Source: Allodiplogaster sudhausi (Eukaryota; Nematoda; Chromadorea; Rhabditida; Diplogasteridae). Taken from it: a DNA stretch of 64,000 nt. The DNA lies in NCBI GenBank assembly GCA_945643635.1, contig CALZFC010000243.1, forward strand, positions 649,501 to 713,500. Direction: 5' to 3'. The position numbers and the translations under genes were made by a program. Shown piece by piece: positions 11,380 to 24,289 of the stretch (its first letter is position 1; each line of letters starts with the position of its first letter). The notes under the pieces were generated by a model that was not told the DNA's origin, searched no databases, and saw only the letters and a program-made list of their open reading frames with translations.

Positions 11380-13750
11380 TCAAATGGCATTTGGTTGTGA
11401 GGCATGATTCATAATTCTGATGGACGTCGTTATTGCTGGAGTCTTGTGTAGGCTTCGAAATATTTGTTTTCGCAACTAAAAAACTTTTTTTGACAATTGT
11501 ATTCCTTATTTTATTTTTTCAATACAAAAAGGAAAATCATGAAGAAATCAAATTTTAAAAGGGTAAAAAAGAACTGAAAATATAACAAGCCAGCGTACCC
11601 TCGGCTGAAACGCAAGAATTGTTATTGGTGTGGAACAAGCACAGAGTGTGCCAGACAATTTGATTAGGAGTGACGTCATGGCGAGGTCGTGGACGTAGGC
11701 GACCGTGATACTGAAGAAGGCAGCATTGATAGCCGGAGCGGCCGAGACCACTGAGAACTGTGCTACCTGTTCGTGAGTATCAATATCATTTTAAAGTCAT
11801 CTTTTTATAATTATTATTCAATATATTGAAAAAATATATCTGTGTGTACAGAACCGTCTCAACGGCGAGGGGTCAATGATGGCAATAGCGACCGCTCCAA
11901 ATGGGCTAATTGTAAGTGAAAAATCTCTTTCAAGATTTATTTTAATCTAATAGTGAAGAAAAGTCTCGGGATCTCATATCGATATATGACTTGCCTGAAA
12001 ACACTTTCTGCAGCGAGATATGGCCCATTTGGCTGCGGCCGCTATAGCCGACGCAGCAAATATTGCATCTAACAATAAGATCCCACACTACAAAAGATTA
12101 TTTTAATTAAGTAAGTTAACGTTGCTGACGACTAAGACATCCATAATGGACCATCGCATTGTGGTTACACAGAATCGTGCATAGAGGAAGCGGCCGTAGA
12201 CCACGGAGTACATGGCGAGGACGATGACTGGGACCGCGTACCCATGGTTAAAGAGGAGCCACGCGTACGCGGAGCAGTCGCTATAAATTAAGATATGCGT
12301 TAACCTTACTTTTCTAATCTTTCTAACTTTTTATCTTCATATTATGATTTTTTAATTATGCCTTTTTAAAATTCAAAATGCAATTCAATATCGACGCTCA
12401 AAAGTGTATAACTTTCCAGTGATGAACTACCAAATCCCAAAAACAGACAAATAGATTGCAAACTTTTGAGTCTCTACAAAACAGAGTTCTAACGAGCAGT
12501 TAAAAGAAAAGCGAAGCTTGAAGACATTGACGCGTTTGTAGCAACCGAGGAAGGAGCTGTGGAGGGCGATGAAGAGGGCGGCGAACCAGGGGAACAGCAC
12601 AAGCATCCAATGCATGCCGGAGGCAAGACGCTGGTAAAGCTAGTAAACAAATAGATCGTTGTTTATTTGTTTGTAAGCATATTTGCTTCTTAATATAAAA
12701 GATGCGTACGTTATTGATTTAGAATATCTATCAATTTATGAATTTCTCAATTGTTAAAGGAGAGTGATTGCCGGAAAATTATGTGAGCAGCCGCAGCTCT
12801 TCATACTCTAAAACGCATAAACGGGTTTGTGCGACCTGGGAAATAACATGAGAGAATGAGAGGGCGTCCAACTCCCTGAGTTAACACTGCTTATTTTTCG
12901 GTGATGTTCCTCATTTAATTGGTATTAAATTGATATTTTTAACAGCTACATATGTACATAAAAACACAGTATGCGTGAGACACTGCAATAGATCTTTCGT
13001 TTTCTCATTGAACATGCACAATAGGGATCGCAAAATGTACATTATGCTCCAAGAGGTCTTATTTTTTGTGCCTCGCAAGGAACAATGGACTGTGGACTGT
13101 GGTTCTCAGACTCTGAACGCAAACATTTAGAGTTGCGGAAAGGTGAGGTATTTCATTGTGCTGCATTTAAAAAAAATGTGGGAAATAACAATGAAGGTCA
13201 TTGCGAATGCGAGTCCGGGAAAAGGAAGCGTCGTAATCCTTCTAACATTTGGAAAGATGATGACAAGCATTCGATCGATGCTGATGCTGAGAGTTATGTA
13301 GAGATTTGCTTGGAAGAGTTGTACTGTCGGCAAAATAATCTTCTTTAAAAATATTGCGCAAACCGTGTAAAAGACTGTATCTGGCGTGGAGATTGCAATT
13401 AGCAGTTGGTCGCTGATATTGTCTCGTAGAAATAGGGAGGTGGGAACGAACATGATGAGTTCCTCCAGGTTGTACACTGCAAATTTGCGACTCTTCTACG
13501 GTAAAGATCAACGAAGGCCTCGGATAGTGAACCCTACCACTGGGCTAAAAGCTCCCTGACATAGGCTGCTGCAGATGAGACTGTAAATCTGGCGGCGAAT
13601 GCGCGGCTCGAAAAGACTGCGGCGTACGATTGCGAGAAGCAGGAGAACGTTAAGAGCGAGGCCGAACACCGAGAGAATGGTGTCAGGGAGTGTAACCAAG
13701 AGTCTGCATGCAGAAATGTTTTGAATGGTACAAAATACATGTACGCACAT
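11380..13750 (-). CDS. Seven-transmembrane chemoreceptor-like GPCR, copy B
   Basis: Minus-strand paralogue of A with the same exon order. The TM1 exon is about 13555-13750 (SVFGLALNVLLLLAIVRRSL), with an upstream methionine at 13750. The TM2 exon is about 13370-13478. The TM3 exon is about 13130-13345 (LYITLSISIDRMLVIIFPNV, continuing into a further hydrophobic stretch). TM4 is about 12518-12640 and TM5 about 12120-12282. TM6-7 is 11599-11769 (TPITILAFQPRV). The C-tail exon is about 11380-11475, ending NHASQPNAI and a TGA. Borders such as GAACAG|GTAGCA and CCGAGG|GTACGC are good splice sites. It looks intact apart from uncertain joins at the TM1/TM2 and TM3/TM4 borders. It is the unbroken counterpart of copy E and its empty-site reference. 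Confidence 0.72.
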
Positions 13751-13864
13751 ATCTTGTATTGTTAGAATGATTTAAATTTTTCTCGCTAGTTTAACGAATA
13801 ACGAATAATGTATATTATACAAATTTAGTAATTTGATATATGTATATGTATATATAACAGAAGA

Positions 13865-14450
13865 TAGACCTATCACGCAGCGTTGGCTCAATATTGGAAC
13901 CACGAAGGCAGGATTCAACGAAGTCACTTGATAGAGGCCGAACAGCCATTGCAATAGGAGTTGATGAATTATTCGGATAAAATAATCCGTAAACCTAAGA
14001 AAAATGGATACCTACTTTTCCCACACAATACATAACCTTTGTGCATTAATTTTAAAGATGCAAAAAGAGAAATGTCTGTCACAAGCAAGCATTTATGTGT
14101 GGGAAGCAGATGTTTCTGGAAAAATGAAAGACATTGTGCAAAATTCATCAATGAATTGTGTAGGGCTTGAATAGCAGGGCGATCAGTACCAATCCATCGG
14201 AGAAAGCATACATGAATGTGTACATATCAACATATCACTTTCCTTCTCGAACAATTGGACGGCTATTTCAACAGCAACAACAATAACAATAAAAATAAAC
14301 ATGGCGAGATGAGCTCAGAATGAGCAGGATAGGTCTTTAAACATCCTTGCGCTGATTATAGGAAAGCGAGAAATGGTACGAATGAAATGACAGCCAAACT
14401 TAAGCGATAATGGTGAAAGAAGTCAGAATCCTTTCTGACATACTTACATG
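13865..14450. other. Receptor-upstream conserved block
   Basis: Noncoding DNA shared by the receptor duplicates. It includes GCGCAGCGTTGGCTCAATAT-type sequence, also present at 30300 and inverted at 33190, with a looser version at 36200. It probably holds the 5' flank or promoter of receptor B, although no promoter element can be assigned. Confidence 0.5.
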
Positions 14451-14452
14451 TA

Positions 14453-14658
14453 AGACAGTGTGAATTAAAAAAATTGGTTTTTCTCTGCAATTTTCGAGTG
14501 AGCTGTTATTTTTGGCACGGATTTAGAATATTCCACTGCTTGGCATTTTTGACGATCTTCAATAATGGCAAAGAGTGGAATATTTTAAATCAGTGCCAAA
14601 AATAACAGCTCACTCGAAAATTGAAGGAAAAAACCAAATTTTTTAATTCACACTGTCT
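14453..14658. mobile_element. MITE derived from element X, 206 bp
   Basis: The ends AGACAGTGTGAATTAAAAAA and ...CACTGTCT match those of element X at 3966-10431, including the inner TGGTTTTTCTCTGCAATTTT and CTGTTATTTTTGGCAC. TA flanks both sides. The interior keeps one TGCTTGGCATTTTTGACGATC subterminal-type unit. The related DNA upstream of receptor G (about 36540) lacks it. Confidence 0.88.
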
Positions 14659-14879
14659 TATATGCACATATGTACAATAAAAGAATAAGGTGTTGGTGAA
14701 TTCAATAGAAAAGTCGCAATGGATGTTTTTGGAACTAATCGCAATGAGAGTGTTTCAAAGGCACTGTCTGATACCTCAATCCATTTCAAGGAATTATCGG
14801 AACGAACGAATAAAGAAAGTTTCTCAGCTTATGGCTAGATGAGATGAATTATTTTTAATGCATTGTTTCGTTAATAGCG

Positions 14880-15420
14880 CACAGTTAATCACAGACAAAA
14901 AAAAATTAGTTTTGCATTTTTATACATAAGTGGACCAAACCGGAGGAACATGCTCTTTTGTAATTATTCGACCATGTTCAGGGAAATTTGTCATAGAAAA
15001 TTTTAATAATCTACGAAGAATTCATATATTTTTGGCGCTTTCATGGAAAACAATCATCCGGAAAAAATTTGCAATTTTTATTTTTTAGGAAATATATTTG
15101 ACCAGCTCGTATGCATTTTCTCGTCACTAATGCGATTGCCATGAACAATAAATATTTTCATTAGATCGCAATAAATGGTTATATCCATGAAGGAGCAAAA
15201 GAAGTAAGAGCCTCAAGATATTCGAATAACTTCCACGCCAAGTGCTTCCCCGCTGCCTTTTTGAAGTTGTTCATAACTACGACCGCCTTTGAATTGAGCA
15301 CGAATGCGGATCCCGCTCCGAGACTCGTCGGGTTATCGTTCCTCTATACGCTATCTTCTCTGGGATTAAACTAAAACTTCTATTCAGCGGTTGAAAATTT
15401 CAAATTGATCACAGATCAAG
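14880..15420. other. No gene seen
   Basis: AT-rich intergenic sequence. The part at 14664-14830 resembles 36551-36700 upstream of receptor G. Nothing else is assignable. Confidence 0.5.
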
Positions 15421-15424
15421 ACAG

Positions 15425-15472
15425 AGATGCGGCTGAAACGGCTCCTTTAAAGGAGCCGTTCCAGCCGCATCT
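15425..15472. repeat. 48-bp near-perfect palindrome
   Basis: AGATGCGGCTGAAACGGCTC... reads into its own complement with no spacer, centred at TTTAAA. One mismatch in 24 pairs. The arms are GC-rich in AT-rich surroundings. Confidence 0.95.
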
Positions 15473-15980
15473 ACTCCAAGAATTGTTATATATTCATATA
15501 AAACAAGTTTAAACATTTATCACTTTTTGAAACTTCACTAGGTTAGCGAAGCACTCACTAAACCGATCATTTATTTTTGCAAGATAAATAGGAGATTGTT
15601 CAAGAAGTTTAGTTAGCATGTCAAAAGAGTTGTCCGACGGATCATGTGGTCTTTGAAATCATGAATCAGTCCATCTCCTCTGAAAACATAAGAACGATGT
15701 CCAAATGGAAATGACAGATTCTTGAAAGATACAGGAAGTCATCTGTAAACAGTGACATGTACATCGTATACAAACTTTTAAAGAATATAAGTTCTTGCAA
15801 AATACGTTTATCTCTCTTTTACTCTGTTGGTTGGAGACAATCATCCAATAGCCATTCATCGATCTTTCTCCGGTTATTATAGATATACGTATCATCATTC
15901 TGTCTACTTATGATTCACTAGTATTTTCTCTCAATCTCCTTCTTATTTTTCATCGTTCTCTATTGCAATGTGAGAAAGGG

Positions 15981-16018
<38 letters not shown>

Positions 16019-16076
16019 ATGATGGGAAGGAGCGTTAGAAAGAGATACAAATAAAAAGTAAGAGAGAAAACGAGAA

Positions 16077-16129
<53 letters not shown>

Positions 16130-16133
16130 TAGA
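15981..16133. repeat. (GA)n microsatellite cluster
   Basis: Several GA runs (about 15981-16015 and 16078-16130) are separated by a short unique piece. Confidence 0.97.
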
Positions 16134-16496
16134 TGCAAAATACGGCCCGCCCCTCCACCTCTGACCACCCGGTCATTAGCAGTATTTTCTGTACAGTGCT
16201 CAGTGTTCGTCGGTTGTTAATTTTCAGCTGTTAGTATGCCGTAAATTTCTCAAAATAAATGTAAAATATAACAATATAGGCTACAGTAAAAAAATTACTA
16301 TTTCTTTTTTTTCTTCAGCGAAGCGGCCTCGCTTGATGTTGTGCCTACTTTTTCTTCAACTTCTTCTCATCTTTCCGCCATACATCTCGGCTGCTCCCAG
16401 GTTGCATAATCGTTGCTTGTGATTCATGCCTTTGAATCAGCTCTTTTTTCTTTAAACATATGTATGTATACTCTGTCCGCTGTATTTGTGTAAATA

Positions 16497-16673
16497 TGAA
16501 CGGTCCTAGTCGCGAACTCATGTCCGTGGACGGCGATTCCGTTGCCAGCAACGACGTCTGGGGCCAGCTGAGGGGCAACGAGCAAAGTGAGTGTCTTCAC
16601 AAAGCGTACTTTAAAAGTAAAGCAATCGAGTGGACATCAGCGGAAGCGCCGACAACGCGTCCGAGGCAGATCT
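16497..16673 (+). CDS. Possible small exon pair, unrecognised
   Basis: An ATG at 16497 opens MNGPSRELMSVDGDSVASND and onward to GQLRGNEQ, ending near a GTGAGT donor at about 16587. A later patch (about 16632-16672) would read ISGSADNASEADLSKAVQ. Base composition and the strong donor suggest a real first exon, but no downstream gene or family was found. It may be a decaying fragment. Confidence 0.25.
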
Positions 16674-16929
16674 GAGCAAAGCGGTGCAAGCAGAAATGAA
16701 TGAAATGCCTAATGCACTTTATTTATCAGCTATTAGCAGCTATATGCATTAGCATTCAATAACTGTGCAAATAATTAAACATTCAGATAACGCAATGCCC
16801 CTGCGTGGAAAATGGAAGATTCGCGACAATCCCAGGCATTCCCGTCCCGTTGAAATGCGCATGCGAAACGGCCAAATGCGAAGCCGCGGAAAATCTTTCG
16901 ACTCGCAACGAAATTGAATTTATTCGTAC

Positions 16930-17072
16930 GCGCAGTCAGAAGTGTAGCGAAGCTGGAAGACATTGACACGTTTGTAGCAACCGAGGAAGGAGCTGCGGAG
17001 GGTCACGAAGAGGGCGACGAACCAAGGGAACAGCACAAGCAGCCAGTGCCCACCGGAGGCAAGACGCTGGTA
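16930..17072 (-). pseudogene. Isolated TM4 exon fragment of a receptor, copy C
   Basis: The minus strand encodes a TM4-like segment (HWLLVLFPWFVALFVTL, then SSFLGCYKRVNVFQL) closely matching the receptor G exon at 34905-35060. The flanks also match G. No other receptor exons surround it before copy D begins at about 17.97 kb. It is therefore a partial duplicate left behind by rearrangement. Confidence 0.75.
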
Positions 17073-17420
17073 AATCTTGCAAACAAATATATCGTTAATT
17101 ATTTATTTATTAGCTTATTTATTATGTATACATTACTTTGAATATTTATCAATTTATTAATTAAAGAAGGCCGATTGCCTAAATTTTTTAAATTAGGTTT
17201 CTACTTGCCACGGCCTTCGTGCTCTCAAACGCGCGAGTTATTCTCACGCAATGTATTTGTGTATTATGTACTTCCGGATTGAGAGCACACCAAATACGGT
17301 ATTTTTCCGCGTTGCGCCCGTTTCATGCGTCGCGGCTAGGCATAGCATACAGCTCGCCTCCAAAATGCATCGATCGAAGTGATTTAAAGTCCCTCCAAAA
17401 GTTACCGTAATATGTGGTCA

Positions 17421-17522
17421 TTAATTTGAAAATTCAGGCAACTGGCAATTTGCCAGCAATTTCACCTTCGTATTAATTTGAAAATTCAGGCAACTGGCAA
17501 TTTGCCAGCAATTTCATCTTCG
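17421..17522. repeat. 52-bp tandem duplication
   Basis: Two adjacent copies start TTAATTTGAAAATTCAGGCA. They differ at a C/T near the end (CACCTTCG versus CATCTTCG). Each contains the small palindrome TGGCAATTTGCCA. Confidence 0.95.
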
Positions 17523-17968
17523 CTAAGGATTTTGACGTTCCGTTCCGTTTGTGACACACAATACGATTGTGGAAAACATAAGAAATTTGCAGTTCGACGC
17601 ACCAAAATTCTCTCAAACCGGAAGGGGGTACCCTCCGTGAGAATGAGATTGTCTATTTCCAGGCTGAACACGCCATATTTTTCGGCGATAGTCCTCGTTT
17701 AGTATTAAATTGATATTCCAATAGCTAGATCTCATGGACCGTAGTCTCCGTTTCGCAAGCAGGTAGATCGTTACTTCGACGATGAGATCAAGGACACTTG
17801 CCGTGCTTAGTGAAGTCACTTTAGGCGCTTCGCCGATTATACAGATCTTTCTCATTTATGAATAAATGAAATATTTACGGTTGCGCAGATACTAGGTTGA
17901 TATTGAACGAATACAACAAAATATTACGCACAGATAACGAATAATTGATATCAGAATTTACTGCACAT

Positions 17969-20900
17969 TCAAAGACCTATCCGCTCTTCGAACACTGGTT
18001 GCTTCAGTTATCGGAGTAATTAAGCGAGTGCGCTGGAACAATAGTTGTCGTAACTACAAAATGTGTAGTTGGATTGTATACAAGTTAACTACTATAAATT
18101 TTCTTTTAAACCTTATATTATTTGACATGTTATTAAACAAAAATGAATGAAATGATAATATTCCTTGATACCTGCGACTGAAAGACCAGCATTGTCACTG
18201 GAGTCACGGATGCGCAAAGAGTGCCCGATATCTTGATGATAATCGACGTGATTATGACGTCGTCGATGTAGCCAACTGACAAGAAAAAGAAAGCTCCGAT
18301 GGCCGGAGCCACGGCGACGACCGAGAATTGTGCGACCTGTTTCGTGATGAAATTTGAATATGAATAATTAATATTTAAAAATTATTGGATCATAATATTC
18401 GGACCTTGGTCTGGTGAAAGGGTTTGAGAAATGTAAATAACATTTTCTTTTATGTTTAACGGAAGAGTTTTACAAAGGAATTGAATAACTGTCAATTTTG
18501 TTTAATGATTTTATTTATTTAAAAAAATAGAATACCGTACTTACGAATAAGACGTCCGTTTTGGATGGAGGAGAAGCGGCGACGAAGCATCGGACAGCGA
18601 GAATCCGACCGTAGACCATGGCGTAAGCGACGAAGGTGAGCAGCGAGACGACGTAACTGTGGTTGAAGAGATACCATCCGTAGGAGGAGCAGTCTCTGTG
18701 GAGGTTGAACGATTCAAAGATCTTTGCATGTAGATAGTTCACAATCTTTTCTGTGATAACAATCGTGGAATGCAAAAAAACGTAGATATGCCGTAGCTAT
18801 TATTTTGGTTGTAAACAACTTTTATGAACAAGAGTTATAAAAAAATGTTTCTTGATTACCGAAATCTTCTTATTTTGCTCGTTATAAACTGAATGAATGA
18901 AAGAATACAACTTTACGAGCATCCGTAGGTGTAGCGGAGGAGAAAATAGTTGACACGCTTGTAGCAACCGAGGGAGGTGCTGTGAAGGGCGACGAAGAGC
19001 GCAGCAAGCCAAGGCGACAGCACGAGCAGCCAATGCACTCCAGATGGAAGACGCTGGTACAGCTGGATTAGACTCGTCGTGAGTGTTGAAATATGCACGA
19101 ATGCAGCTATTTATTAAATATTCCTATTAGTCTGTTCGCAATCTTGCGAATGATATAGCTTGTATACATTCACTGTTAAAATTCCCCCTTTTTATGCTCC
19201 GCGCATTGCGGTTACACGTTGCGGCGACCTTCCCCTCGCCTACGTGCATACCTAGGCCTCTCCCTCCTTGCCGGGCCATTGTCACTTTTTCTGCTCGTCC
19301 GGGCCGGCATGGCCTCTTCACTCTCCGCTTCTTTCTTATTACTTGTGTTTATATGTCATGTGTAGGAAAGTTATTGTAACTTTCCCTCGTCTATTATTAC
19401 TTATATTGATATGGGCCCTTTGGCCATGCCTAATGCGGTTGCTGGCTTTTAAGCCAGTTGAGCATCATCTTGCTGTAATTTATGTTCCTTTTTTAATTTC
19501 ATCATGTGTGTCTTTTTCAGCTTTACTTTCTCACCCTTTTCCCTCTCTTTCGTTTTTCCTCTCCTCATTTCTTCCTGGCGTCGTTCTCGCTTGTGTGTCC
19601 GGCCATCCCGCCACTTCTGCCGGCTTTCTACCGTGCTGTTTAAGGGATCAGGCGACCCAAGCAGGCGCCTCCGTGGTACGTACGTCTCCACCACTTCTCT
19701 CTCTCTTTTCTTTCTCTTCGTCAGAAGGTCTTAATCTTTTAATTGGTTAATTCCATCATTCCTTCCCACATTCTCATTTAATTCCTTTTTCTCGCTTCTC
19801 ATTCAATACATATCTCTCTCTCATTTCTCTCTCTCTCACGCGCCCAACCAATCGATACGTCATTTAGCTAAGTAGCCACCTCATAACCGTTCGGTCATCC
19901 AAGGTATTGTTTCTTGTAATAAATTTGTTATTTATTACTCGAGTTGGTCTCCTTACAAATCTTTATTAAATGGGACAGAGTCATTTAGGAAATCTTGTGC
20001 GTGCCCTTGTCATTCAGGCTACACTACGGCAAGGGCCATTTCCTAAACAGTTATTGTTACATTTAGCTACGATCATTTAATAAAACGCAGTGGTAATGGT
20101 TTGCCCTTTAGTTCAATTGTTTTTTTTTCACAGAGTACATATGAATGAATTAAAAAGTGTAGCAACAGCTTTATACACATCTATTTTTTAAACTTTGTTC
20201 ATAGATGGAAAGTGAAAGACTAACATTCGGGAAGAATATGACGAGTACACGATCAATGCTGACAGAGAGTGTGACATTGAGGGTTGCCTGAAATATGTTT
20301 TTTGACATAGTTTTTTTTAAAGTTTTTCTTTAACATGTTCAAGATGGCTTGGATGCAACAAGAGTCTAATTTAGCAGCCATTTGATGTTACCGATCGATG
20401 CCGAGGTTTCTGCAGCGATCGTTAAGATCCTCGAGGATTGACTAGCATCGCAGCAATGCTAATTGTAAGATGATTACGAACCACGTAGAACACAGTGTCT
20501 GGCGTTGAGATCGCAATGAGCAGCCGGTCCGAAATGTTGTCACGAAGAATGAGTGAAACTGGCACGAAAACAAAGAGTTCTTCGAGATTGTATACTGCAA
20601 AACGTGCTTCTCTAAGAAGATAGGAACGCAAAATTTTTTATTGAGAAACAAAATCATACAATAAAGTAAGATAAGAAAATAGTATATGAAATAAAATATA
20701 TGTGAAATTGTAAAATTTTTATTTGTAAATCAAATAGTCATACATCTAGCCAAATAAGAAAATATTTGTAATAGGAAACGACATGAAATTACGACTCCCT
20801 ACACAGACTGCTGCAAAGGAGACTGTAGACTTGTCGGCGGATGCGCTCTTCGAAGAGACGGCGTCGAATGAGCAAGCAAAGCAGAAGGACGTTGAGCGCA

Positions 20901-21020
20901 GTTCCAATCAACGAAAGGAAAACATCGGGCACGACTACAAATAGTCTGAAAGCAAAAATATCTGCGCGTTTGTATTGGAAATGGCCTAACATTTCGTTAT
21001 TTTTGGAATTAACAATACTT
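17969..21020 (-). CDS. Seven-transmembrane chemoreceptor-like GPCR, copy D
   Basis: Tandem duplicate of receptor A with the same exons. TM1 is about 20790-21020 (IGTALNVLLLCLLIRRRL). TM2 is about 20476-20596. TM3 is about 20217-20287 (TLSVSIDRVLVIFFPN). TM4 is about 18917-19068 and TM5 about 18540-18703. TM6-7 is about 18182-18342 (TPVTMLVFQSQ, where A has FQPRV). The C-tail ends at a TGA at 17969. Here PRV of the conserved TM7 end is replaced by SQV, and the C-tail sequence differs from A. An in-frame extension upstream of TM1 (to 21238) is probably not translated. The D locus lacks both transposons found upstream of A. Confidence 0.7.
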
Positions 21021-24000
21021 GCTTGCATGGTTCGCTTGAAGCTACATATGTATGCATGAACGCACATATGTTTGTACAAATGTATGTAGATATGTATATT
21101 TACATACACACATGCATGTTGGATGAGGAATTTTTCATAGATATTAAAAAATGTGCAGATATTCGAAATTGAGTTTGAACTACGAAAAAGGAAATATACT
21201 ATGCACACACTACCTCTGCGCGAGGGTTGGCACTCCAAAAGTGCCTTGTAGGCAGGTCAGGACTTCTTCCTCTTGCAGCATCTTTATTTTCAAAGAAGTC
21301 GGATGTTCTGCTTGAATAACCTTAAAAGAAAACAACAAGTCTGTATTTCAACAAGAGTCAATTTGGGCGAAATCATGCATCTTGAATGGTACTCACTAAT
21401 TCTTCTAAAAAAAAGAAAGCAACAGGTACATTGAAATAATAAAACTACTATAGGTTTTCATAAATAAATGGCCTTAATAGCACGGACAAGTTTATTCTAA
21501 CGATGTTAAAATGCTGATTTTGTTGCTAGGAAGAACTTTATGTCACATGATAAAACTCGATAGAATATTACATGCAATCTTGCAAGGAAAGAGCAAAATG
21601 TCACCAGAAAGACTAATTTGACTTCTTTGACATACATATCTCCATTTAAGGCAGCATTTCCCCGCAAAACTGATTACTTTGCGAGCGACTTCCTATATTC
21701 ATTATACAACTGCTGACATGGATACCTATGTCTTTCCGGGTTCACGGAGTTTCAAAATGATCCCTCTAATGCAGTTTTTTGCATTTGTTATCCAGACATA
21801 TTTTTGAATTAGTTTTGTATATTTCATTTTATTTTGTATGTAAGGAGAGTGCTTTTACACAGGTAATGGAACATAAGAAAGAGAAGTAAAATCGTTAAAA
21901 ATTAATTTAAAAATGTCTTACTTTCGATCAAACAATAATGGAAACAATTCACGTTGGACAGTCAGGTTAAACAATGTACGAAGTGAAGTCAAATGGCATT
22001 TGGTTGTGAGGCATGATTCATGATTCTGATGGATGTCGTTGTTGCTGGAGTCTTGTGTAGGCTTCGAAATATTTGTTTTCGCAACTTAAAAAAATTGTTT
22101 TTTTTTGACAATTGTATTCCTTATTTTATTTTTTCAATACAAAAAGGACCCAAATCATGAATAAATCAAATTTTAAAAGAGTAAAAAGAACTGAAAATAT
22201 AACAAGCCAGCGTACCCTCGGCTGAAACGCAAGCATTGTTATTGGTGTGACACAAGCACAGAGTGTGCCAGACAATTTGATTAGGAGTGACGTCATGGCG
22301 AGGTCGTGGACGTAGGCGACCGTGATACTGAAGAAGGCAGCATTGATAGCCGGAGCGGCCGAGACCACGGAGAACTGTGCTACCTGTTCGTGAGCATCAA
22401 TATCATTTTAAAGTCATCTTTTTTAAAATATTATTCAATATATTGAAAAAATATATCTGTGTGTACAGAACCGTCTCAACGGCGAGGGGTCAATGATGGC
22501 AATAGCGACCGCTCCAAATGGGCTAATTGTAAGTGAAAAATCTCTTTCAAGATTTATTTCAGTGGAATAGTGAAGAAAAATCCAAGGATCTCATATAGAT
22601 ATGTTATTTGCCTGAAAACACTTTCTGCTGCGAGATATTCCATATGGCACATTTGGATGCGGCCGCTACATATAGCCGACGCAGAAAATATAGCATCTAA
22701 CCAGAAGATCCCATCCTACAAAAGTTTATTTTAATTAAGTAAGTTAAAGTTGCTGACGACTAAGACATCGATAATGGACCATCGCATTGTGGTTACACAG
22801 AATCGCGCGTAGATGAAGCGGCCGTAGACCACGGAATACATGGCGAAGACCATGACGGGGACTGCGTACCCATGGTTGAAGAGTAGCCACGCGTACGCGG
22901 AGCAGTCGCTGTTAATTTAAGAAATGCGTGAACCTTACTTTTCTAATTTTCCTTAATTTTCTCTCCATATAATGATTTTCTAATTATGTTTTTTTTTTCT
23001 AATTCAGAATGCAATATTAATATCGACGCTCAAAAGTGTATAACTTTCCAGTGATGAACTACCAAATCCCAAAAACAGACAAATAGATTGCAAACTTTTG
23101 AGACTCTACCAAACAGAGTTCTAACGAGCAGTTAAAAGAGAAGCGAAGCTTGAAGACATTGACGCGTTTGTAGCAACCGAGGAAGGAGCTGTGGAGGGCG
23201 ATGAAGAGGGCGGCGAACCAGGGGAACAGCACAAGCATCCAATGCATGCCGGAGGCAAGACGCTGGTAAAGCTAGTAAACAAATAGATCGTTGTTTATTT
23301 ATTTATTTATTCACTCATTAACTTATATATTTCTTAATTCTAGATACGATGTGTTCATTATTAATTTTGAATATTTATGAATTTATTAATTTCTTAATTG
23401 TTAAAGGAGAGTAATTGCCGCAAATGTTATGAGATGCCGCAGCTCTTCAGACTCTCAAACGCACATACAAACACAACATGTATGAGACACTGCAATAGAT
23501 CCTTCCTTTTCTCATTGAACATACACAATATGTAATGATCCAGGAGGTCTTATTTTTTGTGCCTGGCAAGGAACAATGGACTGTGGACTGCGGTTCTCAG
23601 GCTCAGAACGCCAACATTTTGAGTTGCGGACAAGGCGAGGCATTTCATTGTACTGGATTTAAAAAAAATGTGGGAAATAACAACACACAGAGAAGAAAAG
23701 TTCGGACTTTGAAAGTTCGGTCGCGATTGTTACAAAAAAAGTTCGGACATTAAAAGTTCGCGGGGCTCATGTTCCCATCCATGTAACAATTTGTTCCTAA
23801 CCGTGCTCGAACTTTGAAAAGTTACCATTGTTCCGATTTTTTTAACCGGTCCGTTGAATCTAAATTTCGAACTCTAGTTCAACGGCGCAAAAATATGGTC
23901 AGACATACAACTTGCGAAAAATGTTTTCTATTGCAATACATTGCCGATTGCATTTGCTTTTTATGTTCACATCAATGTTTATTTTGCATGTTTTATTTTT

Positions 24001-24289
24001 GAGTAGAGAACATTCGCTTTCAGGTAGTTTGCCGTCGACGTCGTATCGAGGGAAGCACGACCAGAGCAAGTCTACGTCGGCCACACTTGTTCAAGACGGC
24101 CGCCGAGCTGTTCTTTGGTTGGTGTTTTTCAGCTTTAGTTTCCATTAGGGGTTAAACGTAATACAATGAAGTATTCAAAAAGGAACCTTGGTTTTTAAAT
24201 GATAATTGAAGTTTTATGTTTTCTTTTATCACTTGCCTTTGTTTTGAATTTAGAGTGAATGTGAACAGTTAGCTTTTATTTTCATATAG

